In this document: piece by piece, positions 52,223 through 60,935 of the stretch
Layout of the letters: each line of letters begins with the position of its first letter
Position numbering within the stretch: the first letter of the stretch is position 1
From: Thalassovita autumnalis
GTDB taxonomy: Bacteria > Pseudomonadota > Alphaproteobacteria > Rhodobacterales > Rhodobacteraceae
Length of the DNA: 64,000 nt
Direction: 5' to 3'
NCBI RefSeq assembly: GCF_001458255.1
Contig: NZ_CYSB01000004.1
Location: forward strand, 62,001-126,000
Notes under the pieces: model-generated
What the model saw: the letters and a program-made list of their open reading frames with translations, nothing else
What the model was told of the DNA's origin: nothing
The model's database searches: none
Position numbers and translations under genes: made by a program

Positions 52223-54016
52223 TCAGATACTTGCCTTAACGGCAACGTAGGTTCCCGGGGCCGGCTCCATCGCGTCATATCCCGAATCACCGGGGATCCG
52301 GGCCGGAACCATCTTGCCTGACCGTTTCTTCAGCCAAGCCTCCCAGCGGGGCCACCAGCTGCCCTGATGGAACTTGGCCTCGGCCATCCAATCCTCAGCA
52401 TCCTTGCTGAGGTCGGTGTTGGTATAATGGCCGTATTTCTTCTTGCTGGGCGGGTTCACGATGCCCGCGATATGGCCCGATTGGCTGACGATGAAGCTTT
52501 TGTTTTTTGACCCCGTCTGCTGGAACCCGCGATAGCAGTCTTTCCAGCGGGCAATGTGATCGGTTTCGCAGGTGATCGACATCAGCGGCACCTCAACATC
52601 ACGCACATGCAGCGTTTCACCCAGGATCTTATAACCGCGGGTGACAAAATCGTTTCGCTGACACAGCGACCGCAGATATTGCATCACCATCTTGCCCGGC
52701 AGGTTCGACCCATCACCGTTCCAATAAAGCAGATCAAAGGCCGGTGGCGCCTCGCCCATCATGTAGCTTTTGATGGCGGGGCCGTAGATCAGATCGTTGG
52801 AGCGCAGGAAACTCATGGTGCGCCCCATGATGAAGCTGCGCAAGATGCCCTGCGCCTCCACTTCCAGCTCGATCCCGTCGACGAAGTCATCCTGCAGGAA
52901 GGGCGTGAACTCCCCCTGATCGTCAAAATCCGTAAGCGCGGTAAAGAAGGTGGCCGATTTCACCGAGGTGTCACCGCGTTTCTTCAGCAACGCCAGCGTC
53001 AGATGCAGCGTGGTCCCGGCGATACAATAGCCCACGGCATTCACCTGTTTTTCGCCGGTGATCTCTTTCACGACGCGAAACGCTTCCAGATAGCCCTGCT
53101 CAATATAATCCTCCATCCCCACGTCTTTGTCTTCGGGGCGGGGATTGAACCAGCTGACCACAAACAGCGTGTAACCCTGATCGGTGATCCAGCGGATCAG
53201 GCTGTTTTGTTCTTTCAGATCAAGTACGTAGAACTTGTTGATCCAGGGCGGGAAGATCACCAGCGGCGTCGCATGCACCTGATCTGTGGTCGGGGCATAT
53301 TGGATCAGTTCCATGATGTGGTTGCGATAGACCACCGATCCTTCGGCCGTGGCGACATTTCGCCCCAGCTCAAAGGCGCTGTCATCGGCCAGCCGCACCA
53401 GCATCTCACCTTCATTGGCTTCCAGATCCGCCACAAGGTTTTCCAGCCCCTTCACCAGGCTTTCGCCTTCGGTCTCCACCGCGCGTTCCAGCGCATCGGG
53501 GTTGGTGCCGAGGAAATTGGTCGGTGACATCATGTCAACGATCTGCTGCGCAAAGTAATCCAGCCGCGCCCGATCCGTGGCGGTCAGCCCATCGACGTTT
53601 TCGACGGCGGTGCGGATCGCTTCCGCATTCAGCATATATTGCTGTTTTACATAGTTAAAATAGGGGTGCGTCTGCCAAAGGGGGTTGGCAAAACGGCGAT
53701 CCGTCGGGGTGGAATCTTCGGGCGCTTCCAGCTTGCCTTTGGCCAAGGCTTGGCTGGCCTCAAGGTAGTGTTTGACCGAGTTACCCCAGAACTCCAGCTG
53801 GTTTTCAAACAGTTTCGCCGGATCCTGCAACATGCCCGACCAGTAATGTGTCGCTGCTTTGACAAAGACATCCTGATCCGGGCCGCTCAGCTGTGCATTG
53901 GCCGGATTTCTCTTGGACAGGGCACTCATAAACCGGTGCGAGAGGTCCTCAACCTTGGCCAGGTTGGCCTCCAGACGCTCCAAATTTTCGCCCTGCAGCC
54001 CCTCTTTTGTTGTCAT
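52223..54016 (-). CDS. phaC: Class I polyhydroxyalkanoate synthase
   Basis: PhaC polymerises 3-hydroxyacyl-CoA to PHA on the granule surface. The 597-residue protein has class I length, TPLVIFPPWINKFYVLDL, and the lipase-like box VGYCIAGTTLHL with catalytic Cys at about residue 331. It also has DFDDQGEFTPF with the catalytic Asp region, and SGHIAGIVNPP with the catalytic His. The box reads G-Y-C-I-A-G rather than G-F-C-V-G-G, a variant common in alphaproteobacteria. It is divergent from phaZ across a PhaR-type site. Confidence 0.96.
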   Translation of the reverse strand: MTTKEGLQGENLERLEANLAKVEDLSHRFMSALSKRNPANAQLSGPDQDVFVKAATHYWSGMLQDPAKLFENQLEFWGNSVKHYLEASQALAKGKLEAPEDSTPTDRRFANPLWQTHPYFNYVKQQYMLNAEAIRTAVENVDGLTATDRARLDYFAQQIVDMMSPTNFLGTNPDALERAVETEGESLVKGLENLVADLEANEGEMLVRLADDSAFELGRNVATAEGSVVYRNHIMELIQYAPTTDQVHATPLVIFPPWINKFYVLDLKEQNSLIRWITDQGYTLFVVSWFNPRPEDKDVGMEDYIEQGYLEAFRVVKEITGEKQVNAVGYCIAGTTLHLTLALLKKRGDTSVKSATFFTALTDFDDQGEFTPFLQDDFVDGIELEVEAQGILRSFIMGRTMSFLRSNDLIYGPAIKSYMMGEAPPAFDLLYWNGDGSNLPGKMVMQYLRSLCQRNDFVTRGYKILGETLHVRDVEVPLMSITCETDHIARWKDCYRGFQQTGSKNKSFIVSQSGHIAGIVNPPSKKKYGHYTNTDLSKDAEDWMAEAKFHQGSWWPRWEAWLKKRSGKMVPARIPGDSGYDAMEPAPGTYVAVKASI

Positions 54017-54039
54017 ATTAACGAATCCCCCTTAACTTC

Positions 54040-54052
54040 GCTGCTATGCAGC
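54040..54052. promoter_or_regulatory. PhaR-type operator in phaC/phaZ intergenic region
   Basis: GCTGC-TAT-GCAGC, a perfect palindrome containing CTGC-N3-GCAG, lies 24 bp before the phaC start and about 107 bp before phaZ. It has the same form as the phasin-gene sites. Confidence 0.6.
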
Positions 54053-54158
54053 ATTTAATGTTCGCTGAAAATGTGTCGTTGTTATAAACATCCGCAGGGT
54101 TGGGATAACGACCACAGGCACCGGGGAAACCCGCACCGGACCAGCTAAGGAGACGCGC

Positions 54159-55472
54159 ATGCGCTACATGGCCACGTATGATCTTATGGAAACTTTCCGT
54201 AATACGAACCAATGGCTTGGTGCCTCCGCCTTGTCCCTCGCATCCTATCCGGTTTTTGCCATGGTGCCAAATCCCGCGCTGCAATGGATGGCAGCTTGGG
54301 GCGAAGTCACCGAGAGGACATTTCAGCGCATGGTGACCAAGCCCGACTGGGGCATCCATTCCTTCACCTGTGAAGACGGCAAGGACCATCTGGTCAATAT
54401 TGAGACGGTGGTCGAGGGTGATTTTGGCGATCTGATCCATTTTCAGGTCATGGGCCGGGACACCAAACCGCGCAAAGTTCTGCTGGTCGCGCCGATGTCG
54501 GGCCACTACGCCACTTTGCTGCGCTCCACCGTGATCTCCCTGCTGCCTGACTGTGAGGTCTATATCACCGATTGGCACAATGCGCGTGATATCCCGGTTT
54601 CGGCCGGTAAGTTCGATATTGAGGATTACACCCTCTATCTTGTTGATTATATGCGCCATTTGGGCCCAGACACCCATGTAATCGCGGTTTGTCAGCCGGC
54701 GCCGCTGACGCTAGCCGCCACCGCCTATCTGGCCGGTGAAGAACCCGAGGCACAGCCGCGCTCGCTGACCCTGATCGGTGGGCCGATTGACCCGGACGCC
54801 ACCCCGACCGATGTGACGGATTTCGGCAACCGCGTCACCATGGGCCAGCTGGAAGAGACGATGATCCAGCGCGTGGGCTTCAAATACAAAGGTGTGGGCC
54901 GCATGGTCTACCCCGGCCTGCTGCAGCTGGCCTCGTTCATGTCGATGAACGGTGAACGGCATTCCAAAGCGTTTTCCGATCAAATTCAACGCGTTATGAA
55001 GGGGGAAGCCTCTGATCATGACGCCCACAACCGCTTCTATGATGAATATCTCGCGGTGATGGATATGACGGCGGAATTCTACCTTTCGACGGTGGAGCGG
55101 ATCTTCAAAAACTGTGAAATCGCCAAAAACGAATTCACCATCGAAGGCAAACATGTCGATATCGGCAAGATCACAACGGTGGCGGTGAAAACCGTTGAGG
55201 GGGCGAATGACGATATCTCCGCCCCTGGCCAATGTGTTGCTGCGTTGGATCTATGCACCGGCCTGCCGGATGAGAAAAAGGCCAGCCATGTGGAACCGGG
55301 TGCAGGGCACTACGGGATCTTTGCCGGCAAGAGCTGGCGCAACAACATCCGACCTCTGGTGCTGGAGTTTATTGACGCAAATGCCGGCCCAAAACCGGGT
55401 GGCGGCGCCAAAAAGAAAACGCCAACTGCGCAAAAATCTGGCAAGTCGCCCGCACAAAAGGCAGCCAAGTAA
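54159..55472 (+). CDS. phaZ: Intracellular polyhydroxybutyrate depolymerase
   Basis: The 437-residue protein matches the PhaZ1-type intracellular depolymerase family: RYMATYDLMETFRNTNQWLG at the N-terminus and TDWHNARDIPVSAGKFDIEDYTLYLVDYM. The nucleophile region is VIAVCQPAPLTLAA with a catalytic Cys, and the tail has the DEKKASHVEPGAGHYGIFAGKSWR His motif. It mobilises stored PHB to hydroxybutyrate. It is divergent from phaC. The C-terminus is Lys/Ala/Pro-rich, and a terminator follows. Confidence 0.94.
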   Translation: MRYMATYDLMETFRNTNQWLGASALSLASYPVFAMVPNPALQWMAAWGEVTERTFQRMVTKPDWGIHSFTCEDGKDHLVNIETVVEGDFGDLIHFQVMGRDTKPRKVLLVAPMSGHYATLLRSTVISLLPDCEVYITDWHNARDIPVSAGKFDIEDYTLYLVDYMRHLGPDTHVIAVCQPAPLTLAATAYLAGEEPEAQPRSLTLIGGPIDPDATPTDVTDFGNRVTMGQLEETMIQRVGFKYKGVGRMVYPGLLQLASFMSMNGERHSKAFSDQIQRVMKGEASDHDAHNRFYDEYLAVMDMTAEFYLSTVERIFKNCEIAKNEFTIEGKHVDIGKITTVAVKTVEGANDDISAPGQCVAALDLCTGLPDEKKASHVEPGAGHYGIFAGKSWRNNIRPLVLEFIDANAGPKPGGGAKKKTPTAQKSGKSPAQKAAK

Positions 55473-55505
55473 CGGCCTGGCATCAAGATTTATCCGAATT
55501 GCATT

Positions 55506-55530
55506 AAGGTCAGCCTGCGCTGGCCTTTTT
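55506..55530 (+). terminator. phaZ terminator
   Basis: Stem AAGGTCAGC / GCTGGCCTT (one G-U) with loop CTGC, ending in TTTTT. Confidence 0.9.
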
Positions 55531-55535
55531 GCTTG

Positions 55536-55775
55536 TTACTCTTTTTTATTCCAGACCTTTTCGCGCAGCCAAGTCCAGACCGGTTGAATATCCAACATGG
55601 CAATCGCCACCCCCAGTGGCAGCATCCAAAAGCCAACAACCGGTAAAAACCCAACCACTCCGCAGGCCATCAAGAACAGCCCCAGCATCAAGCGTACTCC
55701 CGGGGGAATGTTCATGCGCACCCAGTGGCGAAACGCATCGAATCTGTCCCGCCAGGATTTAGGATCGTCCGCCAA
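55536..55775 (-). CDS. Small membrane protein, unknown
   Basis: A 79-residue product with an amphipathic N-terminal region (DDPKSWRDRFDAFRHWVRMNI), one long hydrophobic hairpin (VRLMLGLFLMACGVVGFLPVVGFWMLPLGVAIAMLDI) and a Trp/Lys-rich tail (VWTWLREKVWNKKE). The GFLPVVGFWMLPLG pattern resembles PGPGW-type putative transmembrane proteins, but I am not sure. It follows an alpha/beta hydrolase gene on the same strand after 40 bp. Confidence 0.6.
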   Translation of the reverse strand: MADDPKSWRDRFDAFRHWVRMNIPPGVRLMLGLFLMACGVVGFLPVVGFWMLPLGVAIAMLDIQPVWTWLREKVWNKKE

Positions 55776-55815
55776 AGCGTTCCTTTCCGGCCCATTGGCT
55801 AGCCACGCGGCCCAT

Positions 55816-56532
55816 TTACGCTGTCAACACAAACGGTTGCCCCATCCAACTGCGCAGCGCATCGGTCACCTGATCGGGTTGCTCCCAGGTTGGCAAGTGC
55901 CCTGCCCCTTCGATGATGCGCAACTCGGCATAGGGTATCAACTCCGCCATAAACTGGTGCCGTTTCACCGGGGTCAAGCCATCCTCAGCCCCGCACATGA
56001 TCAACGCCGGGCATTTACAGCGCCGCAGTGCGGATTGCAGATCACGCCGTCGCTGCAGGGCACGCGCCTGTCGAACAAAAACCTCAGCCCCTTGATCGGC
56101 AGCCATCGCATAAAACCGGTTGAGCACCAACATCCGTTCAGGCCCCTGCGCCAAAAACTCTGCTCGCATCATTTCACGCAGCACATCGTCCAACCGCCCC
56201 GAACGCGCTGCAATGATCCAGGGTTCATAGATCGTTGCGGACTGCGGTGTTTCCGCCAGCGGGTTCGTATCCAACAAGGCAATGCGACTGACCCGGTCCG
56301 GCGCCCGCCGCAAAATCTCCATCGCGACGATGCCACCCATGGAAAGCCCAACAAGCGCAAATTTCTCTGGCAGCTGGGCCAACAGGCCCTGCGCTATCGT
56401 TTCGATACTGTCGCCAACAGTGATGGGCGCAACGGTGACGGCACGTTCACGCCCCAGAGCAATGATCTGAGGTTCAAAAACGCGTGCATCACACATCATT
56501 CCGGGCAGAAAAACGATCGGTTCAAGCGTCAT
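55816..56532 (-). CDS. Alpha/beta-fold hydrolase
   Basis: From MTLEPIVFLPG (56532) the 238-residue protein has the nucleophile elbow VGLSMGGIVAMEIL (Ser), a catalytic Asp in ALIMCGAEDGLTP and His in IEGAGHLPTWEQPD. The pattern VFLPGMMCDARVFEPQ at the N-terminus is common in a group of small esterase-like hydrolases. Substrate unknown. It precedes the small membrane protein at 55536. Confidence 0.87.
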   Translation of the reverse strand: MTLEPIVFLPGMMCDARVFEPQIIALGRERAVTVAPITVGDSIETIAQGLLAQLPEKFALVGLSMGGIVAMEILRRAPDRVSRIALLDTNPLAETPQSATIYEPWIIAARSGRLDDVLREMMRAEFLAQGPERMLVLNRFYAMAADQGAEVFVRQARALQRRRDLQSALRRCKCPALIMCGAEDGLTPVKRHQFMAELIPYAELRIIEGAGHLPTWEQPDQVTDALRSWMGQPFVLTA

Positions 56533-56709
56533 AAGCAACCAAGATTTTCATCATCTTTCCCTAGTGTTACGCATGCACACCTCGTCACGCGCGTTCAGCC
56601 TGCGCTGACACCCTGCTACTGTCAATGGCGCAATAAGTGCCACAGGCTACACCTTGCATCTTCCGAGTGAATGCCCCCCTTTCGAAACTCGGGAGACATA
56701 GTTAGATCA

Positions 56710-57174
56710 TCACCCGTCCGGGTAGCCATTCCAACAGAACGCGCCTTCTGGCGACAGCGATGAAAAGGGATTATGCGCAACCTCCCAAAGGTGGCCCTCA
56801 GGGTCAGCGAAGTACCCGTGATATCCGCCCCAAAACACCTCAGCCGGCGCTTTTACAATTGTCGCGCCCGCTGATTTTGCCGCAGCAACCACGTGATCCA
56901 CCTCCGCCCGGTCGCGCGTGTTGTAGCCCAATGTGACAGCGGAATAGCGTGGCTCATTCGGGTCAGCGTGTGCAGGCTGCAGTTGCGCCTCATCAACGCC
57001 TAAGTCCTCTGCAAGCGCGGCGATGGGATAAAGGCCAAGCACCTGCGATAGCAGGTCAAAAGCAACAATACCCTCCTGTGTTTGCACCCGGCGCCAGCCA
57101 AGTTTTTCATAAAACTTCGTCTGTGTTTCAACGTTCTGACAGCCAAGCGTTACCAATGAAATGCGCTGTTCCAC
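56710..57174 (-). CDS. VOC-superfamily (glyoxalase/bleomycin resistance-like) protein
   Basis: The 154-residue protein has two beta-alpha-beta-beta-beta units of the VOC fold: SLVTLGCQNVETQTKFYEKLGW at the N-terminus and GGYHGYFADPEGHLWEVAHNPF at the C-terminus, with a metal-ligand-like Glu in LWEVAHNP. These proteins bind metals or small hydrophobics; no substrate is proposed. No obvious operon partners. Confidence 0.88.
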   Translation of the reverse strand: MEQRISLVTLGCQNVETQTKFYEKLGWRRVQTQEGIVAFDLLSQVLGLYPIAALAEDLGVDEAQLQPAHADPNEPRYSAVTLGYNTRDRAEVDHVVAAAKSAGATIVKAPAEVFWGGYHGYFADPEGHLWEVAHNPFSSLSPEGAFCWNGYPDG

Positions 57175-57238
57175 AACATCCTCCGATTCGAAAATATATT
57201 GGGAACATTAAGCGAACATTAATGATTCGGCGATAGGG

Positions 57239-58210
57239 TCACTCCAAGGTCAGCGCCCAGTTGATCAGGGCTTCTGTAACCGCGGGCGTTGCATCGGGGC
57301 TCATAATGTCACCGGCAATCACATGGCGATCCGGATCGTCCTGTGGGCCGGGTTGAGGATGAAAAACTGATACGGGCCCGCCCCAACGGGTGGTGACCTC
57401 AGCGGTGCGATCCGCCCGCACCACCTGGTCATCTGGGTGGAATACAAACAACGCCGGCGTTGCGATATCTGCGTGGTCCACCTGCCAGGCCGCACGGGTC
57501 ACAGCAGCCATCGGGAAGACTGCAGTACTGGGATACTTTGTCGTCCAACCCGCGGCTTGCGCGTCATTCCGGGGTGCAAACCCGCGCTCGCGCCCGGCCA
57601 AGACTGGCAGCCAATGGCGCGCAGCTGGCCAAGTTAAAAGAGGTGCGGCGGCGTTATTCACCCCGAAGTTTGGGGAGACAAACGCCGCAGCCGCCAAAGA
57701 GTGAGAGTGCTCCGGATCAGCCGCAATCAAGGTTGCCAAGCTGCCCCCGGTCGACGTGGAAAGGAGGAGAACCTTTGCCCCAATGCGACGCCCGATGGCC
57801 ATCGCTTCTTGCATGTCATATATCCACTGATCCGCCCGTGCAGCGCCCAAGGCCGCGCCGCCACGGCCATGACCACGCAACCGGGTGTAATAGAGATTTG
57901 CCCCAAGCGCCTGCGCGAGCTTTTCGGGAACGGGCTGAATCTCAGCAGCAGAGGCCGAAAACCCATGCACGTAGACAATGGCCCAAGGCGTCTGCTGCTC
58001 TGACGCAGCCGCCCAGATCACCCGCTTTTCTGCACCGGGGCGGATGCCATCGACCTGCACTTCGCCCGCCTTCAAATAGGTATCAACGCCGTTTTCCAAA
58101 ACGCTGGCATCAAAAGCGCGCTCCGGTGAAAGCGACTCGTAGGGCCCAAACATCCAAAGAGCCGCCACAACTGCGGCGCCCCCCGTTAGGAATTTTGCGC
58201 CGCGTTTCAC
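57239..58210 (-). CDS. Membrane-anchored alpha/beta-fold hydrolase
   Basis: The 323-residue protein starts with GTG in a GTGA overlap with the preceding gene's stop. An uncleaved signal-anchor-like stretch (GAKFLTGGAAVVAALWMFGP) leads into a hydrolase domain with YVHGFSASAAEIQPV, the nucleophile elbow LLSTSTGGSLATL, and catalytic FVFHPDDQVV plus a His near HVIAGD. It resembles lysophospholipase-like enzymes. Coupled to the hydrolase encoded just upstream. Confidence 0.84.
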   Translation of the reverse strand: MKRGAKFLTGGAAVVAALWMFGPYESLSPERAFDASVLENGVDTYLKAGEVQVDGIRPGAEKRVIWAAASEQQTPWAIVYVHGFSASAAEIQPVPEKLAQALGANLYYTRLRGHGRGGAALGAARADQWIYDMQEAMAIGRRIGAKVLLLSTSTGGSLATLIAADPEHSHSLAAAAFVSPNFGVNNAAAPLLTWPAARHWLPVLAGRERGFAPRNDAQAAGWTTKYPSTAVFPMAAVTRAAWQVDHADIATPALFVFHPDDQVVRADRTAEVTTRWGGPVSVFHPQPGPQDDPDRHVIAGDIMSPDATPAVTEALINWALTLE

Positions 58211-58950
58211 TGGCCGCCGTTCAACACGTCTGCGACCGAGGTCTCAATCAGCCTCAGGCATTCTGGCGTCGAAAACCGGTGGTCCGCCCCTTTGACAAGC
58301 GTGAGGCGCATGTCGTCTCCGCTGGCGTGATCCAACAGTTTGATCGCAGTTTCGGTGGAAACGGCGCTGTCATCCGTGCCTTGCAGGAACCGCACTGGGA
58401 ACGGCAAATCAAGCGGCGCGCGCAGAACCAGCCGATCGCGGCCTTCTTCGATCAACCGTTTCGATATGATGTAGTCCTCATCATAATCCGACGGCATGGC
58501 GACGAAGCCTTGGCTTTCCAACAGTGCTTTCTGGTCATCCGTGAAACTGGCCCAATAGCCGTCCTCAGTGAAATCCGGCGCCGCGGCGATTGTGACCATA
58601 CCTGCCAGCCGTTCCGGCCGGGCGCGCGCGAGCAGGAGCGCCTGCCAACCGCCCATGGAACTGCCCACCACCACGATCGGCCCGTCGATCAGCTGATCGA
58701 TCACCGCGAATGTGTCCTCATGCCAATCCCCGATGGCGCCATCCTGAAACCGCCCTGAACTGACTCCGTGACCTGAGTAGTCAAACCGCAGAAAGGCCTG
58801 ACCACGGGCTTTGGCCCAGGCCTCCAGATGGACGGCTTTTGTGCCTTCCATGTCGGATTTCAGTCCCGAACAGAACACCACGGTCGGACCAGTGCCGGGG
58901 GTGTGATGATAGGCGATCTGACGGCCCTGTTCAGTTTCGAAAATTTGCAT
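58207..58950 (-). CDS. Alpha/beta-fold hydrolase
   Basis: From MQIFETEQG (58950, GGAG upstream) the 247-residue protein has VVFCSGLKSDMEGTKAVHLEAW, LRFDYSGHGVSSG, the elbow VVVGSSMGGWQALLLA, an acid in FLQGTDDSAVS and His in LVKGADHRFSTPE. It is like palmitoyl/acyl-thioesterase-type hydrolases (ABHD10-like). It overlaps the next gene by 4 bp. Substrate unknown. Confidence 0.87.
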   Translation of the reverse strand: MQIFETEQGRQIAYHHTPGTGPTVVFCSGLKSDMEGTKAVHLEAWAKARGQAFLRFDYSGHGVSSGRFQDGAIGDWHEDTFAVIDQLIDGPIVVVGSSMGGWQALLLARARPERLAGMVTIAAAPDFTEDGYWASFTDDQKALLESQGFVAMPSDYDEDYIISKRLIEEGRDRLVLRAPLDLPFPVRFLQGTDDSAVSTETAIKLLDHASGDDMRLTLVKGADHRFSTPECLRLIETSVADVLNGGQ

Positions 58951-59168
58951 AGTGGTCTCCAAGTCTTTGGCAGCCAAGATAGTCTGATCGCCCCTTATGG
59001 GAAGCGGTTTCTGCGCCTTTGACCCAACGACGTCTAACGCGGGCCTTTTACAACGGTGCGTTCTTTAAAGAGCCGCTCAGGCTGGCCACTTCATAGGACT
59101 AACGCAGGGCGGCGTGAGGCAACAGCGTTGGATTTCGCAACGCCCCATTCAACGCCTCTCTACGCGCA

Positions 59169-59633
59169 TCAAAACGGAACTGTCGAAACCTCATTTTTGT
59201 AGCTGCGCAGCGAGAAGGAGGAGCGGCTCTGACGGATGCCGCTGATCTTATAAAGACGTTCCCGCAGGAAGGCCTCGTAGCCACGGGTGCCGCTGACCAC
59301 TACTTTGACGAAGATGTCAAATTCACCGCTGGTCATGCGCACCTCCAACACTTCGGGAAAGCGGGCAAGCTGACTGCAGACCGCGGCCACCTCGAACCCT
59401 TCGTTGCGGTCCAGGGCCAGTTCGATCAGCACCGTTTCGGGTGCACCCAGCGCTTCGTGATCTATGCGCGCGCCGTAGCCCTGAATGACCCCACTGTTTT
59501 CCAGCTTCTTGACCCGCTGCCAGCATTGTGAGGCGGAGAGGCCCACCGCCTCGGCCAATTGTGCATTGGATTGACGCCCGTCACGGATCAATTCACGCAG
59601 GATCCGCAGATCAACCTCCGGCATATTGGGCAT
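59169..59633 (-). CDS. Lrp/AsnC-family transcriptional regulator
   Basis: The 154-residue protein has the AsnC helix-turn-helix (VDLRILRELIRDGRQSNAQLAEAVGLSASQCWQRVKKLENSGVIQGY) and the RAM/ACT-like ligand domain (VLIELALDRNEGFEVAAVCSQLARFPEVLEVRMTSGEFDIFVKVV). It is divergent from the branched-chain aminotransferase gene; the AT-rich spacer (59634-59825) is a likely binding region. Control of that gene by leucine or another amino acid is plausible, not shown. Confidence 0.9.
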   Translation of the reverse strand: MPNMPEVDLRILRELIRDGRQSNAQLAEAVGLSASQCWQRVKKLENSGVIQGYGARIDHEALGAPETVLIELALDRNEGFEVAAVCSQLARFPEVLEVRMTSGEFDIFVKVVVSGTRGYEAFLRERLYKISGIRQSRSSFSLRSYKNEVSTVPF

Positions 59634-59825
59634 GATCAACCAAACTTTCTTTTGAAATTTTCGTCTTTGGCAAAATATCTATCACCATTTTTACACATCA
59701 CAACAAAAGTTGAAAAAGAATTTTGCGCAAACCTGTTAAACTTAACTTAACCGCTGCGCGATAATGTGACCCCCACGGCATTCCTGCCCGCGCGGCCCCC
59801 AACCAGCCTGACGAGAGGAGAGCCC

Positions 59826-60707
59826 ATGGCAGTCGGCAAAGGTAAGGTTTACACTTGGTTTGAAGGGTCCTGGCAGGACGGCAATACCGCGATTATTCGC
59901 GCCGCAGATCATGTGGCCTGGCTGGGCAGTCAGGTGTTTGATGGCGCGCGCGCCTTTGAAGGGGTGATGCCCGATCTGGATCTGCATTGCGCCCGGCTGA
60001 CCCGTTCAGCCGAAGCATTGGGCATGATCCCCACCACCAGCGGGGAGGAGATTGCAGCGCTGGTACGTGACCGGGTGAAAGCCTTCCCCAAGGAGGCGGA
60101 GCTTTATATTCGCCCCATGATGTGGTCGACCGAAAGCGGCGCCGGCGTGATTGATCTGGATCCCGAAAGCACCGCCTTTGCGATCTGCATTGAGGAAATG
60201 GCGATGCCGTCGATCGAAGGCTTCAGCCTGACCGTGGCCCCCTATCGCCGCCCGCGCCAGGACATGGCGCTGACCGAAGCCAAGGCCGGGTCACTTTATG
60301 CAAACAACGCCCGCATCATGGCCTACGCGCGCAAACATGGCTATTCCAACGCGCTGTCGCTGGATGTGGATGGCAATGTGGCAGAAACGGCCTCGACCAA
60401 TGTGTTTTTGATCCGCGACGGCGTGGTCTTCACCCCGGTGCCGACGGGATGTTTCCTGAATGGCTTGACCCGGCAACGGGTGATCGGCCTGCTGCGCGCC
60501 GATGGCTATGAGGTGGTGGAAACCACCCTGACGCTGGACGATTTCCGCCAAGCGGATGAGATCTTTGCCACTGGCAACATCGCCAAGGTGATGCCAGTCT
60601 CCAAGCTGGAGGATCGCGATCTGGGTATTGGTTCTGTTTCGCTGCGCGCGCGTCAGCTTTACTGGGAGTTTGCCCATAGCGCCCCCGCGCAGGTCAGCGC
60701 GGCCTAA
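59826..60707 (+). CDS. ilvE: Branched-chain amino-acid aminotransferase
   Basis: IlvE interconverts leucine, isoleucine and valine with their 2-keto acids. The 293-residue PLP fold-type IV protein has VYTWFEGSWQDGNTAIIRAADH, SQVFDGARAFEG, RPMMWSTESGAG, the PLP-Lys region LTEAKAGSLYANNARIMAYA and GNVAETASTNVFLIRDG, VIEVATGNIAKV-like DEIFATGNIAKVMPV. AGGAGAG precedes the start. A relative using D-amino acids cannot be excluded from motifs alone. Confidence 0.87.
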   Translation: MAVGKGKVYTWFEGSWQDGNTAIIRAADHVAWLGSQVFDGARAFEGVMPDLDLHCARLTRSAEALGMIPTTSGEEIAALVRDRVKAFPKEAELYIRPMMWSTESGAGVIDLDPESTAFAICIEEMAMPSIEGFSLTVAPYRRPRQDMALTEAKAGSLYANNARIMAYARKHGYSNALSLDVDGNVAETASTNVFLIRDGVVFTPVPTGCFLNGLTRQRVIGLLRADGYEVVETTLTLDDFRQADEIFATGNIAKVMPVSKLEDRDLGIGSVSLRARQLYWEFAHSAPAQVSAA

Positions 60708-60795
60708 AGACCACAGGCCGAAACACGCAGCCCGAAGCACGCTGCGTGATGCGCCATCCCGGGCATCTGCCTGAAAACCCGCAACATCCCGAAAG

Positions 60796-60818
60796 GCCCC
60801 GCCATTGGTGGGGCTTTT
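60796..60818 (+). terminator. Terminator after aminotransferase gene
   Basis: Stem GCCCCGCC / GGTGGGGC (one G-U) with loop ATT, followed by TTTT. Confidence 0.85.
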
Positions 60819-60848
60819 CTGCATCAGGTGGTTTCCGCCGCTTGACTT

Positions 60849-60860
60849 CCCCCCCCCCCC
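60849..60860 (+). repeat. Poly-C tract (12 C) upstream of thrS
   Basis: Twelve consecutive C in the thrS leader, 76 bp before the start. Length should be treated with care because homopolymers are prone to sequencing or slippage error. Confidence 0.9.
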
Positions 60861-60935
60861 GCCGCAAAAGAGGCGCACACCATAACCCGCAACCGGGCGT
60901 TCCGTGGGCGCCAAACTGACGAGGAGGCCAAAAGA

